A stretch of 64,000 bases of DNA, taken from Prunus persica. Taxonomy: Eukaryota; Streptophyta; Magnoliopsida; Rosales; Rosaceae. This document shows positions 1 to 9,343 of the stretch, in pieces. The stretch covers positions 28,106,561 to 28,170,560 of the forward strand of contig NC_034009.1 in the NCBI RefSeq assembly GCF_000346465.2. Reading direction: 5' to 3'. The notes beneath the pieces were generated by a model. It was not told the origin of the DNA. It did not search any database and saw only the letters and a program-made list of their open reading frames with translations. Positions within the stretch are counted from its first letter, which is position 1. Every line of letters begins with the position of its first letter. Made by a program: the position numbers and the translations under genes.

Positions 1-122
1 GGAATTAATGTGTCTTGTAGCCCTTTTGATATCCTTTGTTCTGTTTTTTCATATTACTTTACAAAAGTAAAGAAATCTATATATGATTATTATTGAAATT
101 GTGAAAATGGTGGATGGCACAG

Positions 123-637
123 ATTTCAGATCTAAGAAGCAGCATGCAGAAAGAATGGCCAACACTAGCTTGCCCCAGCGGCAGTGGCATAGAGTTCTGG
201 ACACATGAATGGGAAAAGCATGGCACCTGCTCAGAGTCTGTGATTGACCAACATGGTTACTTTGCAGCAGCTCTTAACCTCAAAAAGAAATTAAGCCTCC
301 TCCAAGCTCTTGAAAGTGCAGGTAATAATCAATCAATTAATTAAATTAAGAAACTAATTTAACCTCTTAATTTCCATGATTAATTCAGTCATTCCATGTA
401 TAATATTTTGCAGGCATACAACCAAATGGGGATTCTTACAGCCTTGGAAACATCAAGGATGCAGTTAAATCTGCAACTGGTTTCACTCCATTCATAGAGT
501 GCAATGTGGATGAATCTGGCAACAGCCAACTTTACCAGGTTTACTTCTGCGTGGACACTTCTGGCTCCGACCTCATTGAATGCCCAGTTTTCCCCCATGG
601 AAAATGTGGTTCACAGATTGAGTTTCCTTCTTTTTAG
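123..637 (+). CDS. Ribonuclease T2 (RNS1/RNS3-like), 3' two exons only
   Basis: Secreted acid endoribonuclease of the RNase T2 family. Coding exons are 123..321 and 414..637; the intron has GT/AG ends and splits a Gly codon. The upstream exons, with signal peptide and first catalytic His motif, lie before base 1, so this is cut by the window edge and not a broken gene. The second catalytic motif is intact ([11 protein letters not shown], with the active His and Lys), and the C-terminal Cys-containing strands (VYFCVDTSG, FPHGKCGS) follow. The protein ends EFPSF-stop. It is the upstream member of a tandem pair with the gene starting at 2604; the exon boundaries and phases are identical. Family role: RNA scavenging in secretory or vacuolar compartments during phosphate starvation, senescence or wounding. 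No in-frame lesion is seen. Confidence 0.9.
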
Positions 638-1951
638 ACATGTAGAAAGAGAGAGAAAAATGGCTCAAAGATCACAGCATGTGACGAATGTGAGCGTTCA
701 CTAATCATGAATTCTAAATGTTGTCCAGTTTCAATAACCCCATTTTCTGAAATGCCTCTCTGTTTCTTGATGTATGAAGTGCTAGTCAATCAGTCAGAGT
801 TATTAAGGGGATGATTGCTTCAATAGAATTATATTCATCTCAAATCAAATGGACAGCCTCATTCTTCGAATTCTTCACGGCCCAAAAGTGATTAAAGATT
901 GAGAGGGCCCAAAAGTAATTCAGTCAAAGTAATTAAGGGGTTCAAGCTTGGCCCGTTCTGTTTTGATTCAAAAGCAAGGAAATTCTGTGATGACAGGGCA
1001 ATAATAACTCTACAATTAATCTAACGACTATTCTACAGTCTTTTGAGGTGGGAAAGCACACTCAACATCATCATAACTTTCCAATGTCCAAGTCCAAGAC
1101 ATGGTTGTCTTGTCTTGAAAACGCTTAGAAACCTTCCAAAGCAAAGAGGATATATAAGAAATTGGTGATTGTGTTAGGCAGCGAAGCCGCACAACACCTC
1201 ATCATCTCACCTAACTAGAAGAGAAGAAGAAGTTTGTATTGGGTACTCTCTTTGGATCCAACGTTATCTTGAGGTCTAGTACTAGATATAACATCGTTAT
1301 CTGACATGTTCTCATTAGACCAAATTTTCCAAATTGGAATCAACATCTGAGTTTCCAAGTCAGATTGAATTTGAGGAATTGCTTATCTTCCACCACCATA
1401 GCTGAGCTGACCAGAGACGGCCTGCACATTTGAAGAATTCCATGCTGCATGCATGAAATTATCTTATCATGATCGTATTATTACTACTAATGCATAATAC
1501 GTATACTGTACACATGCAATTGTAAGCAGATATTGACTTGCACGCAACACCGCCCTATCTACAAAGTATAAACCAGCAATAACCAACTTTGAAGATTGGC
1601 ATGAAAAGCTAGCCAGCCTTGCGCTCCATCTTATCAATTACTTAAAGGCTAATGCATCACCTCCCTTGCCATAAAATGCATCCACTCCACCGTTGCTTCA
1701 AGATTTGCAATTCCTATTAGTTTCCGAATGTAGATTGTTTATTATGTATAAAAAATAAAGACTTGTTTTCTATCCTTATGAACCAACCATAAGGTTTAAG
1801 TCTTAATCTGAGGCAAAGAAATAAATTTAAAAAATTTCATATCAATGGATGGTCATTGGTCACTTGTTCATGGATATATGAGATGGGATCTGAAGCTAAT
1901 AAAAGACAAATTATTAAATTGGATTATACTAAGACAATACAAAATGGGTTA
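638..1951. other. Intergenic, 3' flank of first RNase gene
   Basis: AT-rich DNA with no supported coding frame. It holds the 3' UTR of the first RNase gene and then non-coding sequence. I see no RNA gene or recognisable transposon in it. Confidence 0.6.
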
Positions 1952-2316
1952 GACTTCCAGTTTGGCATTGCTGTGCTGTGAAAATAATCACTGTCAAATT
2001 TGCTGTGAGAGAAATCAACTGTGAGATAAAGTAGTTTGGCGTTTGGTAAAATTTTTGTTAAAAGTGTTGTTGGTATTGATTTTACTCATAATTAGAAAAT
2101 AATTGCCAATTAATCATTAAACTCAGCTCCTCTTCGAAACTGATTCCTGCATAATCAGAAAATGAAAGCACCTCATTAGCTGCTTTCCTTTATAGCTTTC
2201 TCTCACAGCAATTTTTAACAATAAGTGATTTTCTCACAGTTTACCAAACGGGTTGGGCTTCCCAAAATTTTTAAAAAATCACTTATCACCTCAAATAAGT
2301 AATGTCAAACGGGCAC
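1952..2316. mobile_element. Tourist-like MITE (PIF/Harbinger type), 365 bp
   Basis: Imperfect terminal inverted repeats: the left end reads GACTTCCAGTTTGGCATT and the reverse complement of the right end reads GTGCCCGTTTGACATT. A TTA trinucleotide lies at both flanks (1949-1951 and 2317-2319), as expected for a PIF/Harbinger target-site duplication. Inside, a second inverted pair (GTTTGGTAAA near 2042 and TTTACCAAAC near 2240) gives a foldback. No coding capacity. It sits about 290 bp upstream of the second RNase start codon and so may lie in that promoter. Confidence 0.6.
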
Positions 2317-2603
2317 TTAATTTAAATATTGATGATTAACTGGAAATTAAATCATTACAAAATAAATAAATAGGAGGTGGAAGGAACCACGAACCAAAGA
2401 GATAAAAGCTAATGTAAGAGAGCGATGGACACGCAAATAATGTGCCATAATATGGGTGGGTGGTGAGCATATGCTTTCCAGGATATCCCATCTGCCCTAT
2501 TAATAAAGCTTTCAGCTGCACGGCATTGTCATTCATTCCATACATATATACCTCTCTCTCAAAAAACTGTTCATCAGAAAAAGAAAGAAACAACCAACCG
2601 ACA

Positions 2604-4101
2604 ATGAGATTCAGCACTAGTTTGATCTTGATCAAGCTTTTTGTAATTCAGTACCTCTCAGTTCTTTGCGTTTCGCAGGACTTTGATTTCTTCTACTTTG
2701 TTCAACAGGTGCGTTTGCTTCAATTATATAGCTAGCTAGCTAGCTAAAGATCAGTTTCTTTTTCTTCTTCTTCTTCTTCTTATCTCTTGTTTTTAACTAT
2801 TCATAACTTAATTACCATAATCATCTTTTTGATCCTGCAGTGGCCAGGAGCATACTGTGACACCAAGCACACTTGCTGTTATCCAAAGTCGGGAAAGCCT
2901 TCAGCAGATTTTGGCATTCATGGGCTTTGGCCTAATTACAAGGATGGCTCCTACCCATCTAACTGTGATCCCGATAGTGTTTTCGACAAATCTGAAGTAC
3001 GTTCCTCACACACACACAAAAATATATATATATATATATATAGTGTGTGTGACAAAAATGGTTGAAGCTCTTTTATATATACACGATAATCATTTGAAGA
3101 TGGTATAGTGTAGATTGATTGTTTTAGCTTTTAGCTAGGGTTCAAAAGTATGCAATATTTGTCTAGGTAGCTAAGCGCCATATGCCGAGGCTCACGAGTC
3201 ATGGAGACAATTAAACAAGAAAATAAATATATATTTATATATTAAAAAAAAGGCAATGGCGTGCATCAGTAATATTAAATAATAGATCGATCTAAGAATC
3301 CAAAATAATTAATTAGTTATTCTAAATCTAAACTACATGTACTTTGGAGAAAGGGGAATGCTTAATTGCAACCTAATTGAAAAGATACATGTTGTTTTAT
3401 GTGGTGATCTCTGTTCTCTATGTTGTTGTCTTCTCTTCCACTCCATGATTTCTGGGGAAAAGACAGACACAACATACGATAATGTTTTGTCTTCTCTTTG
3501 CTTTTGATGCCTTAAATAATATATAATAATAATATAGTATAATTATTGTATTGGTGTTTAATCAGATCTCAGAGCTAATGAGCAACCTGGAAAAGAACTG
3601 GCCGTCACTAAGCTGCCCAAGCAGCAATGGGTTCAGGTTCTGGTCCCATGAATGGGAAAAGCACGGTACATGCTCAGAGTCAGAGCTTGACCAGAAAGAT
3701 TACTTTGAAGCGGCTCTCAAGCTCAAGCAAAAAGTTAACCTTCTGCAAATCCTCAAAACAGCTGGTAATCATTAATTAAGTATTAATCTTATTACTGTAT
3801 AATTAATTAACCCTAGTACGTGCATGCTGATCAAGAGGATTATGAACTAAAATGTAAAAAATGATTAAATAATGCAGGGATCGTACCAGATGATGGGATG
3901 TACAGCTTGGAGAGCATAAAAGAAGCCATAAAAGAGGGTGCTGGGTACACCCCAGGGATAGAGTGCAACAAAGATTCGGCGGGAAACAGCCAACTGTACC
4001 AGGTTTACCTGTGCGTCGACACTTCCGGCCAAGACATCATTGAATGCCCTGTGCTTCCTAAAGGACGATGTGCTTCAGATGTTCAATTCGCTAAATTCTA
4101 A
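2604..4101 (+). CDS. Ribonuclease T2 (RNS1/RNS3-like), complete, 227 aa
   Basis: Four exons: 2604..2708, 2841..2996, 3566..3764, 3878..4101, all with GT/AG introns, giving 227 residues, a normal length for the family. Residues 1-24 form a hydrophobic signal peptide, so the enzyme enters the secretory path. Both catalytic motifs are intact: FGIHGLWPN (first active His, exon 2) and [11 protein letters not shown] (second His and Lys, exon 3). Paired cysteines are kept ([27 protein letters not shown]). It cleaves single-stranded RNA through 2',3'-cyclic phosphates. It resembles the non-S, RNS1/RNS3 (LE/LX) class rather than self-incompatibility RNases: no hypervariable insert is visible. A TATA-like stretch (CTATTAATAAAG, about 2497) lies roughly 100 bp upstream of the ATG. 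Tandem partner of the gene at 123. Confidence 0.93.
3007..3051. repeat. (CA)n-(TA)n-(TG)n compound microsatellite in intron 2
   Basis: A CA run, then a TA run, then TG repeats within the second intron of the RNase gene. The CA and TG arms can pair around the TA core. Confidence 0.85.
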
Positions 4102-4719
4102 TTAATTAGTTAACATCAGCTAATACGCTCTTTAATTGGTTCTTTTGTTTTTCTGTACTTAATTAATTGTACCTATCTTTTCTGCGTCAAATAAATTTCT
4201 ATGACTCATGAGTCATGTTGGTAATAAATCTTTATAAAATATTACTTTCTCTATTTTGTCAAAGCAAATTAAAATTTGGGTTGCGTTTAGAGGTGGGCAT
4301 TTTAACCAGTGAATCGAGCCGCGTCAAACTTGTCTGCTCAAGAACCGAACCAAACCCGTCTTCAAATTAAGGTTGGGTTGGGTTGGGTACTAGCTAGTTC
4401 GAACGTCGTCCCTTTCTAATTAATTAATTAATTAATCATAATCAGCCTCAGAATTCAATATATAGAAGCCAATCGGATGTGAAGTAGCTTGCCTCTCTAC
4501 TAATTTGAAAAACCCTAACACGCACATGCAACTAATTTACACTCCCATCTTCTCTGTTATATATTCACTTCATCCTTTTTTTTTTTTTTTGGTTACAAAG
4601 CGGGATTAATCTAAAAAATAAAAACAAAAACTAACAAAAAACACTTCGGTGTTATAAAATAAGAAGTGAAGTCCATATGAATTAAGTAAAAGGGTATTAG
4701 TCAAAAGATGAAATTATGA
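4102..4719. other. Intergenic, 3' flank of second RNase gene
   Basis: Non-coding. It holds a short GGTTGGGTTGGGTT-type repeat near 4372-4388, a TTAA-rich tetranucleotide tract near 4417-4436 and a poly-T run near 4577-4591. No gene is supported. Confidence 0.6.
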
Positions 4720-4920
4720 TGTTGGGAGAAAATATTGAAGATGAGTCCACAGGAGGCCATTATTGCTTATAAATATGTTTCCTCTTAAGTTGTAAAATAC
4801 ACAACCAATTAGAAGAGAAGATAGTGAAAGTCAGAGAAGAAAAGAGAGAGTGAGTTCTATCTGAGAAGAAATTCTGTCAATCTAAACATTACAAGAGCAA
4901 ATATAATTCCACTCCCAATA
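4720..4920. mobile_element. Possible short solo LTR (Copia or TRIM-like)
   Basis: The segment starts TGTTGGGAG and ends CTCCCAATA, near-perfect inverted ends typical of plant Copia LTRs. It contains a TATA-like CTTATAAATATG and A/G-rich leader-like sequence. I could not find a matching direct target duplication or a clear primer-binding site after it, so the call is tentative. Confidence 0.35.
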
Positions 4921-5788
4921 TACTTCTAATATTTAGTGGTACTTCTCATACTCTCTGATGATTCTAGTTCTATAACATTCGGGATAAAGTGTAATGTACA
5001 ACCTAATCTATCACCGTCCAAGGTCAAAACAAAAGAGTTAAAAAAAGACGGCAAAAAGTATGCAATGCAGGCCCAAAGAAAAAGTATGCCCTACCATATA
5101 TCAACACCACAATCTGCTCCCTATAAATAAGATATAGACGAGACTCCCTACAACCATTAATAAAGCCGACAAGGGACGAGTCCTTAACCCAACCACCATT
5201 TATTCCTCTTGAATGAATCTCATAAGAAAAATTCACCACAAAAATGATGTTGGTTTAGGGTACAACTGCAGCTTAAGGCCCAAATAGAACAAGCTAGGCC
5301 TGAATTACTTGGGTCCTAGCCACTCCACACAGGCCTTGATCAAAGCCTATCACAAGGTGGCGGAGGGGGGGCCACTAAGCACAGCCCAACTACAAGGACA
5401 ACTCAAAATGTAATTTTTGGTCACTGAGGACAACCCAAATTTCGTACTAAGGATATGCATGAAAAACAATACTTGCCCTCATCTCGTGGAGAAAAAACTA
5501 ACTTATATTGGGGATATTAGTGTGGTGTTATCTCGAGCCAATTATTCATTATTATGTGTTTCACATAAAAATACTTGTTAGGTTTAAAATATCACCATAA
5601 TGACATTCCGTTACATGTAAATTCTCTAGTTGTACATCATTAATTATAGATTTTCTTTAAAGCATATCTTATATGGAAAGGATAATTAGTAATTTTTTTT
5701 TTCCTACGAAAAAAGTAATTTTTTAGACGACACAACTTTGAGAAGAAAAAAATACAAAGAAAAAGACACAAATGTAATAATTTAATAA
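4921..5788. other. Intergenic
   Basis: No supported gene. The stretch near 5240-5450 has a more GC-rich, transposon-like texture (GGCGGAGGGGGGGCC near 5359) but no family could be assigned. Confidence 0.5.
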
Positions 5789-5969
5789 AAGCTTAATTGC
5801 TACAGTACCTTGAAATATTGGTCAAATCTCATGTTGACGGACTTGACAATAAAGGGTTAAGTAAGATGCAAAACATCGGTTAAGTGACTAAAGTTGGTTA
5901 CTTTAAATTTCAAGGGGGAATGTAAAATTTGACAAATATTTTTAGAAAATACTGTAGCAATTAAAGCTA
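5789..5969. mobile_element. 181-bp Mutator-type miniature element (MULE-MITE)
   Basis: Both ends carry the inverted sequence TTAATTGCTACAGTA, extended as a longer imperfect palindrome. The octamer TTTAATAA lies directly outside each end (5781-5788 and 5970-5977), fitting the 8-9 bp target duplication of Mutator elements. The reverse complement of the right half matches the first ~120 bp of the element beginning at 60922 (shared blocks GCTACAGT, ATTTGTCAA/ATTGGTCAA, AAAGTAACC/AAAGTGACC, GTCACTTAACC), so both belong to one family. Just outside, 5990-6015 repeats the right end and the TTTAATAA, a local tail duplication. Confidence 0.75.
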
Positions 5970-6628
5970 TTTAATAAGTACATGGGAACACTGTAGCAAT
6001 AAAGCTATTTAATAAACACACATGGAAATCAAGGCAATGCATACAATCAACAGTTGTCATTTTTAGCATTTTGTAAGAAGTTTGTTTGGTGGATGAATCT
6101 TTACATATCTGAAAAAAAAATGATATGTTTCTTCATCCATACACGTGCGTGCGCTGTCATTTTAGTAGGTCCTATTCTAAAAACATTAATTTATATTTAT
6201 TTTATGTTCACCTTCAGCATCAGGTTCGGTGACGTGTCAGTGATATATTGTACCTCTCTACCAGATGCATTTATAAAAATGAATAAAGTTTAGTATCAAT
6301 TAACATCAAAGTCGCCCAAAAATTCATCGTTAAGAAGCCCCAAACCAAAGCCTAATGATGTTTTACATTAATAATTCTAAAAACAAAAATAAAAAGCTTA
6401 ATCATGTTTGATTTGGTGGCGCATTCTGATTGGGCGCTTTTCCAAAGTCACCTGTTGGGCTGTCCCTAGCTAAAGCCTACCCCTTTGGACACCCGGTTTG
6501 AAAATTACATTTCACCCGCAAACAACGGGCCGTAAATTATTTATTATTTACGTTGCGTCACTGTCAATAATCAAGGGCAAGGGCAGAAGTGTAAATGCAC
6601 ACTGAGGAGGCTTAGCCACTTTGTTTGT
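5970..6628. other. Intergenic
   Basis: Non-coding; contains the duplicated tail of the preceding miniature element at 5990-6015. No other structure recognised. Confidence 0.5.
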
Positions 6629-6925
6629 CTAGCTACCGGCCCTGGTCTGCAATTTCAAGGCGCACACAACAACAACAGCACAACACTGGGCAATTGTACG
6701 TACCGCCTCTCGATGTTTATGAGGAGGCGGGGCCTCTTTTGGTGGGCCCCACTTTCTCTGACTTTCCATGATTTCTATCGAACCCTTTAAGCTGTTACTG
6801 ACTAACGCCGACAAGTTTCCGTCGCGATAAAATTGCCGCATGTTAGAGAGAGAAGCCAAGGCAAGAGAAAGCGTAAAAATAAAATAAAGGGAAAAGAACT
6901 TGACCGTATGTATCACGCTGCCCAT
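6629..6925 (-). CDS. Candidate small secreted peptide precursor, 98 aa
   Basis: A single open frame, not recognised as a known family. Residues 1-28 look like a signal peptide: MGSVIHTVK then a hydrophobic core (FFSLYFIFTLSLALA). The middle carries a Pro/Gly/Lys-rich patch (KWGPPKEAPPPHKHRE, about residues 58-73) like the processed peptides of small plant ligand precursors, though it matches no family motif I know. A TATATATT-like box on the minus strand near 7021-7029 lies about 100 bp upstream of the ATG, a plausible promoter. The last ~20 residues look poorly constrained and a GTACGT sequence after the basic patch could be a splice donor, so the true C-terminus may differ. The local base composition is richer in GC than its surroundings. 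It could be a chance frame. Confidence 0.35.
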   Translation of the reverse strand: MGSVIHTVKFFSLYFIFTLSLALASLSNMRQFYRDGNLSALVSNSLKGSIEIMESQRKWGPPKEAPPPHKHREAVRTIAQCCAVVVVCALKLQTRAGS

Positions 6926-7959
6926 TAATGGAGAGCCACGTCAAGTCACGGCGTTTATCGAAAAAGACCGCCATCGCGCAAAATGTCGTTGTCCAGTTGG
7001 CTTTTTCCCGGTCAATATTCAATATATAATGTGGACAAGGCAATTGGAAGTTTCATGAACAGCTGAACGGGTCATTTAAAGCAATAAAAAAACACAATTT
7101 TCAATTTTTCAACCACTAATAAAATTACTACATTCTTCTTCTTGCTAAAATAGTAATATTTAATGAACACGTTGCTACACGAGTTTGATGCCAAAAATAA
7201 TTTACCTTTTTCTAGAATCAATTTATTTTTCTTAAAACATAGAAAAGAACTAACAATTAAGTTTTTTTTTTCTTTAGACTTTAGATGTAGAGTTTACTGC
7301 TTTTAACCTCTTGAAATTATAAATTCATTGTAAAAATTATAGTTTTTTTAGTACAAGTGATAGTCTAAATTATATTGAATAAATGTTTCTCATACACACA
7401 ACTAAGATGTCATATGAGTTCAAACATAATATCTCTTGTCTGTAAATCAATATTTTTTTTTATTGAGTTAGATCTCGTTGACAAAATTTGATGTTTTAAA
7501 TTGTGAGAAATAAAAGAAAGAGACAAAATTAAATGCTAATAGTGTCAATCATGGTCAAAAGAATGACATTGGTATTATGTTCAATGAATTGGTAATTATG
7601 AGGATATTACCATACAATTAATATTTATTATTATATTATTAAATAAGAGTCTAAAAAACGCAAACTCTAGAGTAGTAGTAGGTGATGAACTTAGCCCAAA
7701 AGAAAAGAATTCATTATGCTTCATTTAGACTGCAAAAAATGAGAGAAGAAGAAAAGTTAAGTGAAAACACAAAGTCCAAATTCTTTTAATATGCTATTTA
7801 TTATTATTATTAATTATAAGTAATATCCTATTTTTTTTCCGAAAAAAATCGATAATTTAATAAATTTAAGTATAATGATCGAACAGACTTAAAAAAGGGA
7901 CGAAATCAAGTCTTCATAAAGACCAAAACAGTTTCTTTATGGTTTCCCACCGTTAACGC
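6926..7959. other. Intergenic
   Basis: Strongly AT-rich, with A and T runs and no supported frame, apart from the TATA-like box near 7021-7029 mentioned for the peptide candidate. Confidence 0.55.
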
Positions 7960-9343
7960 GTAGACTCAAAGGTTCAAACGGCAACGATCCATCACTCTCT
8001 ACCTCCATTTCAAATTTTCTCGGCGATTTTCTCTCTCACTTTCCGGCATTGTTCCAAACAAAGCTGCTGCTTTGCTGCTTCTTCTTCACAAGGTAAACAT
8101 ATGAGCAAATTCTCCACCGTCTTTACTTCCGTCATTTTGAGCCTTGTCCTTTTTAGTCATATTGCTAATTTTACACCTCTGTGTTTTTTTCTCCTTATAA
8201 TTTCTTGTTTTGCTGTAGCTTAGTTAATCCAGAACTCCTCAGTTCTTCTTCTTCTTCTTCGCTTGCTCGCTGCGTTCGGATCTGTCCGGTCACTTGCTTC
8301 CGGCTTCAATTGATTCAAGCACTGTTTGCTTGACGAGAAAGTTGACGAAGATATCATAATCAAGCTTAGCATATGTGTGCCGTTGAAGTAGCAGAACGAT
8401 TGGAGGTATGAGTTTTCTCAACTGTCGAACTTTGATGATTTATAATTTAGGAATTCAATTTAGCGTATTTTGCTTATGGTAGATTTGGATGAGTTCACGA
8501 ACTAGTAGATTGATTTTTACTTTATTTTATTTTATTTTGCTTGGCGTTAATGGTGGTTCCGAACAATTTTTCCAGTAAGATGTAAAATACCGCAATGGCA
8601 TATCTAGTAAATTCAACGAGAAATTATGTTTTGAATTAGTCAAAGAAGAAAATGTTGTATACAATAAACATGAATAATTTGACATGATAATTTTTCGACC
8701 GAGAAATCTAATTCACTGAATTTTCTGTAATTTTGTTTGAGCTTCAGGTTTGATTAAACAATTCGTCTCCTCTTAAAATTTAGTCATTGCAGTCTCGTGC
8801 TTCTCTACGCTATCACTTAGTAAATTATAGCATTTTGCATCTGATCTGGTCTCCCGAGAACACTATAAAGTTGCTGAAAGAAGAAGAAAAAAAAAAAAAA
8901 AAAAAAAACTCAACTGCTCCTATGTATTTTGACCAATTGATCTGTGGTAAGTCTTGACAAGGAATGAACTATTACTGGTGGTATTTTGTTGAAAAGTCTA
9001 AAAAAAATAAATGCTGGCTTTCATGACTATGTCCAACTATGTTAGATCAATTCTGTGATGTTTCTCAAAATAGTTGGGGAAACAAAAGTCCATGTGGGAT
9101 TTAGATTGCAGATGATATGCGATTGATGCCATTGACAGAGCCTTATATCCCAATCTCTTTTCATTGAATTTTTCCAGTTGTTGCTTATGTTTCAGTAACT
9201 GTTCTCTCCATTTAAGAGTAACTGTTGTGGCGCGCTACTGATAAATTTTTGGTTTTGGTTCAGCGTGGTAGTTGGGTTTCATGATGATCAATAAGTTGCG
9301 AAACCAGGCTCAGAGCTATTGATGCAATTTTGTAGTCACCAAA
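7960..9343 (+). promoter_or_regulatory. Promoter and 5' UTR with probable leader introns of the galactosyltransferase gene
   Basis: The ATG at 9344 follows 1.3 kb of non-coding DNA that reads like a split leader. CT-rich sequence at 7990-8092 ends in CACAAG|GTAAAC. A second CT-rich block starting after TGCTGTAG (8219) ends GATTGGAG|GTATGAG (8405). TTGGTTCAG at 9263 could be the last acceptor before the coding exon. These splice sites are inferred from consensus only. A 20-base A run lies at 8889-8908. Confidence 0.4.
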
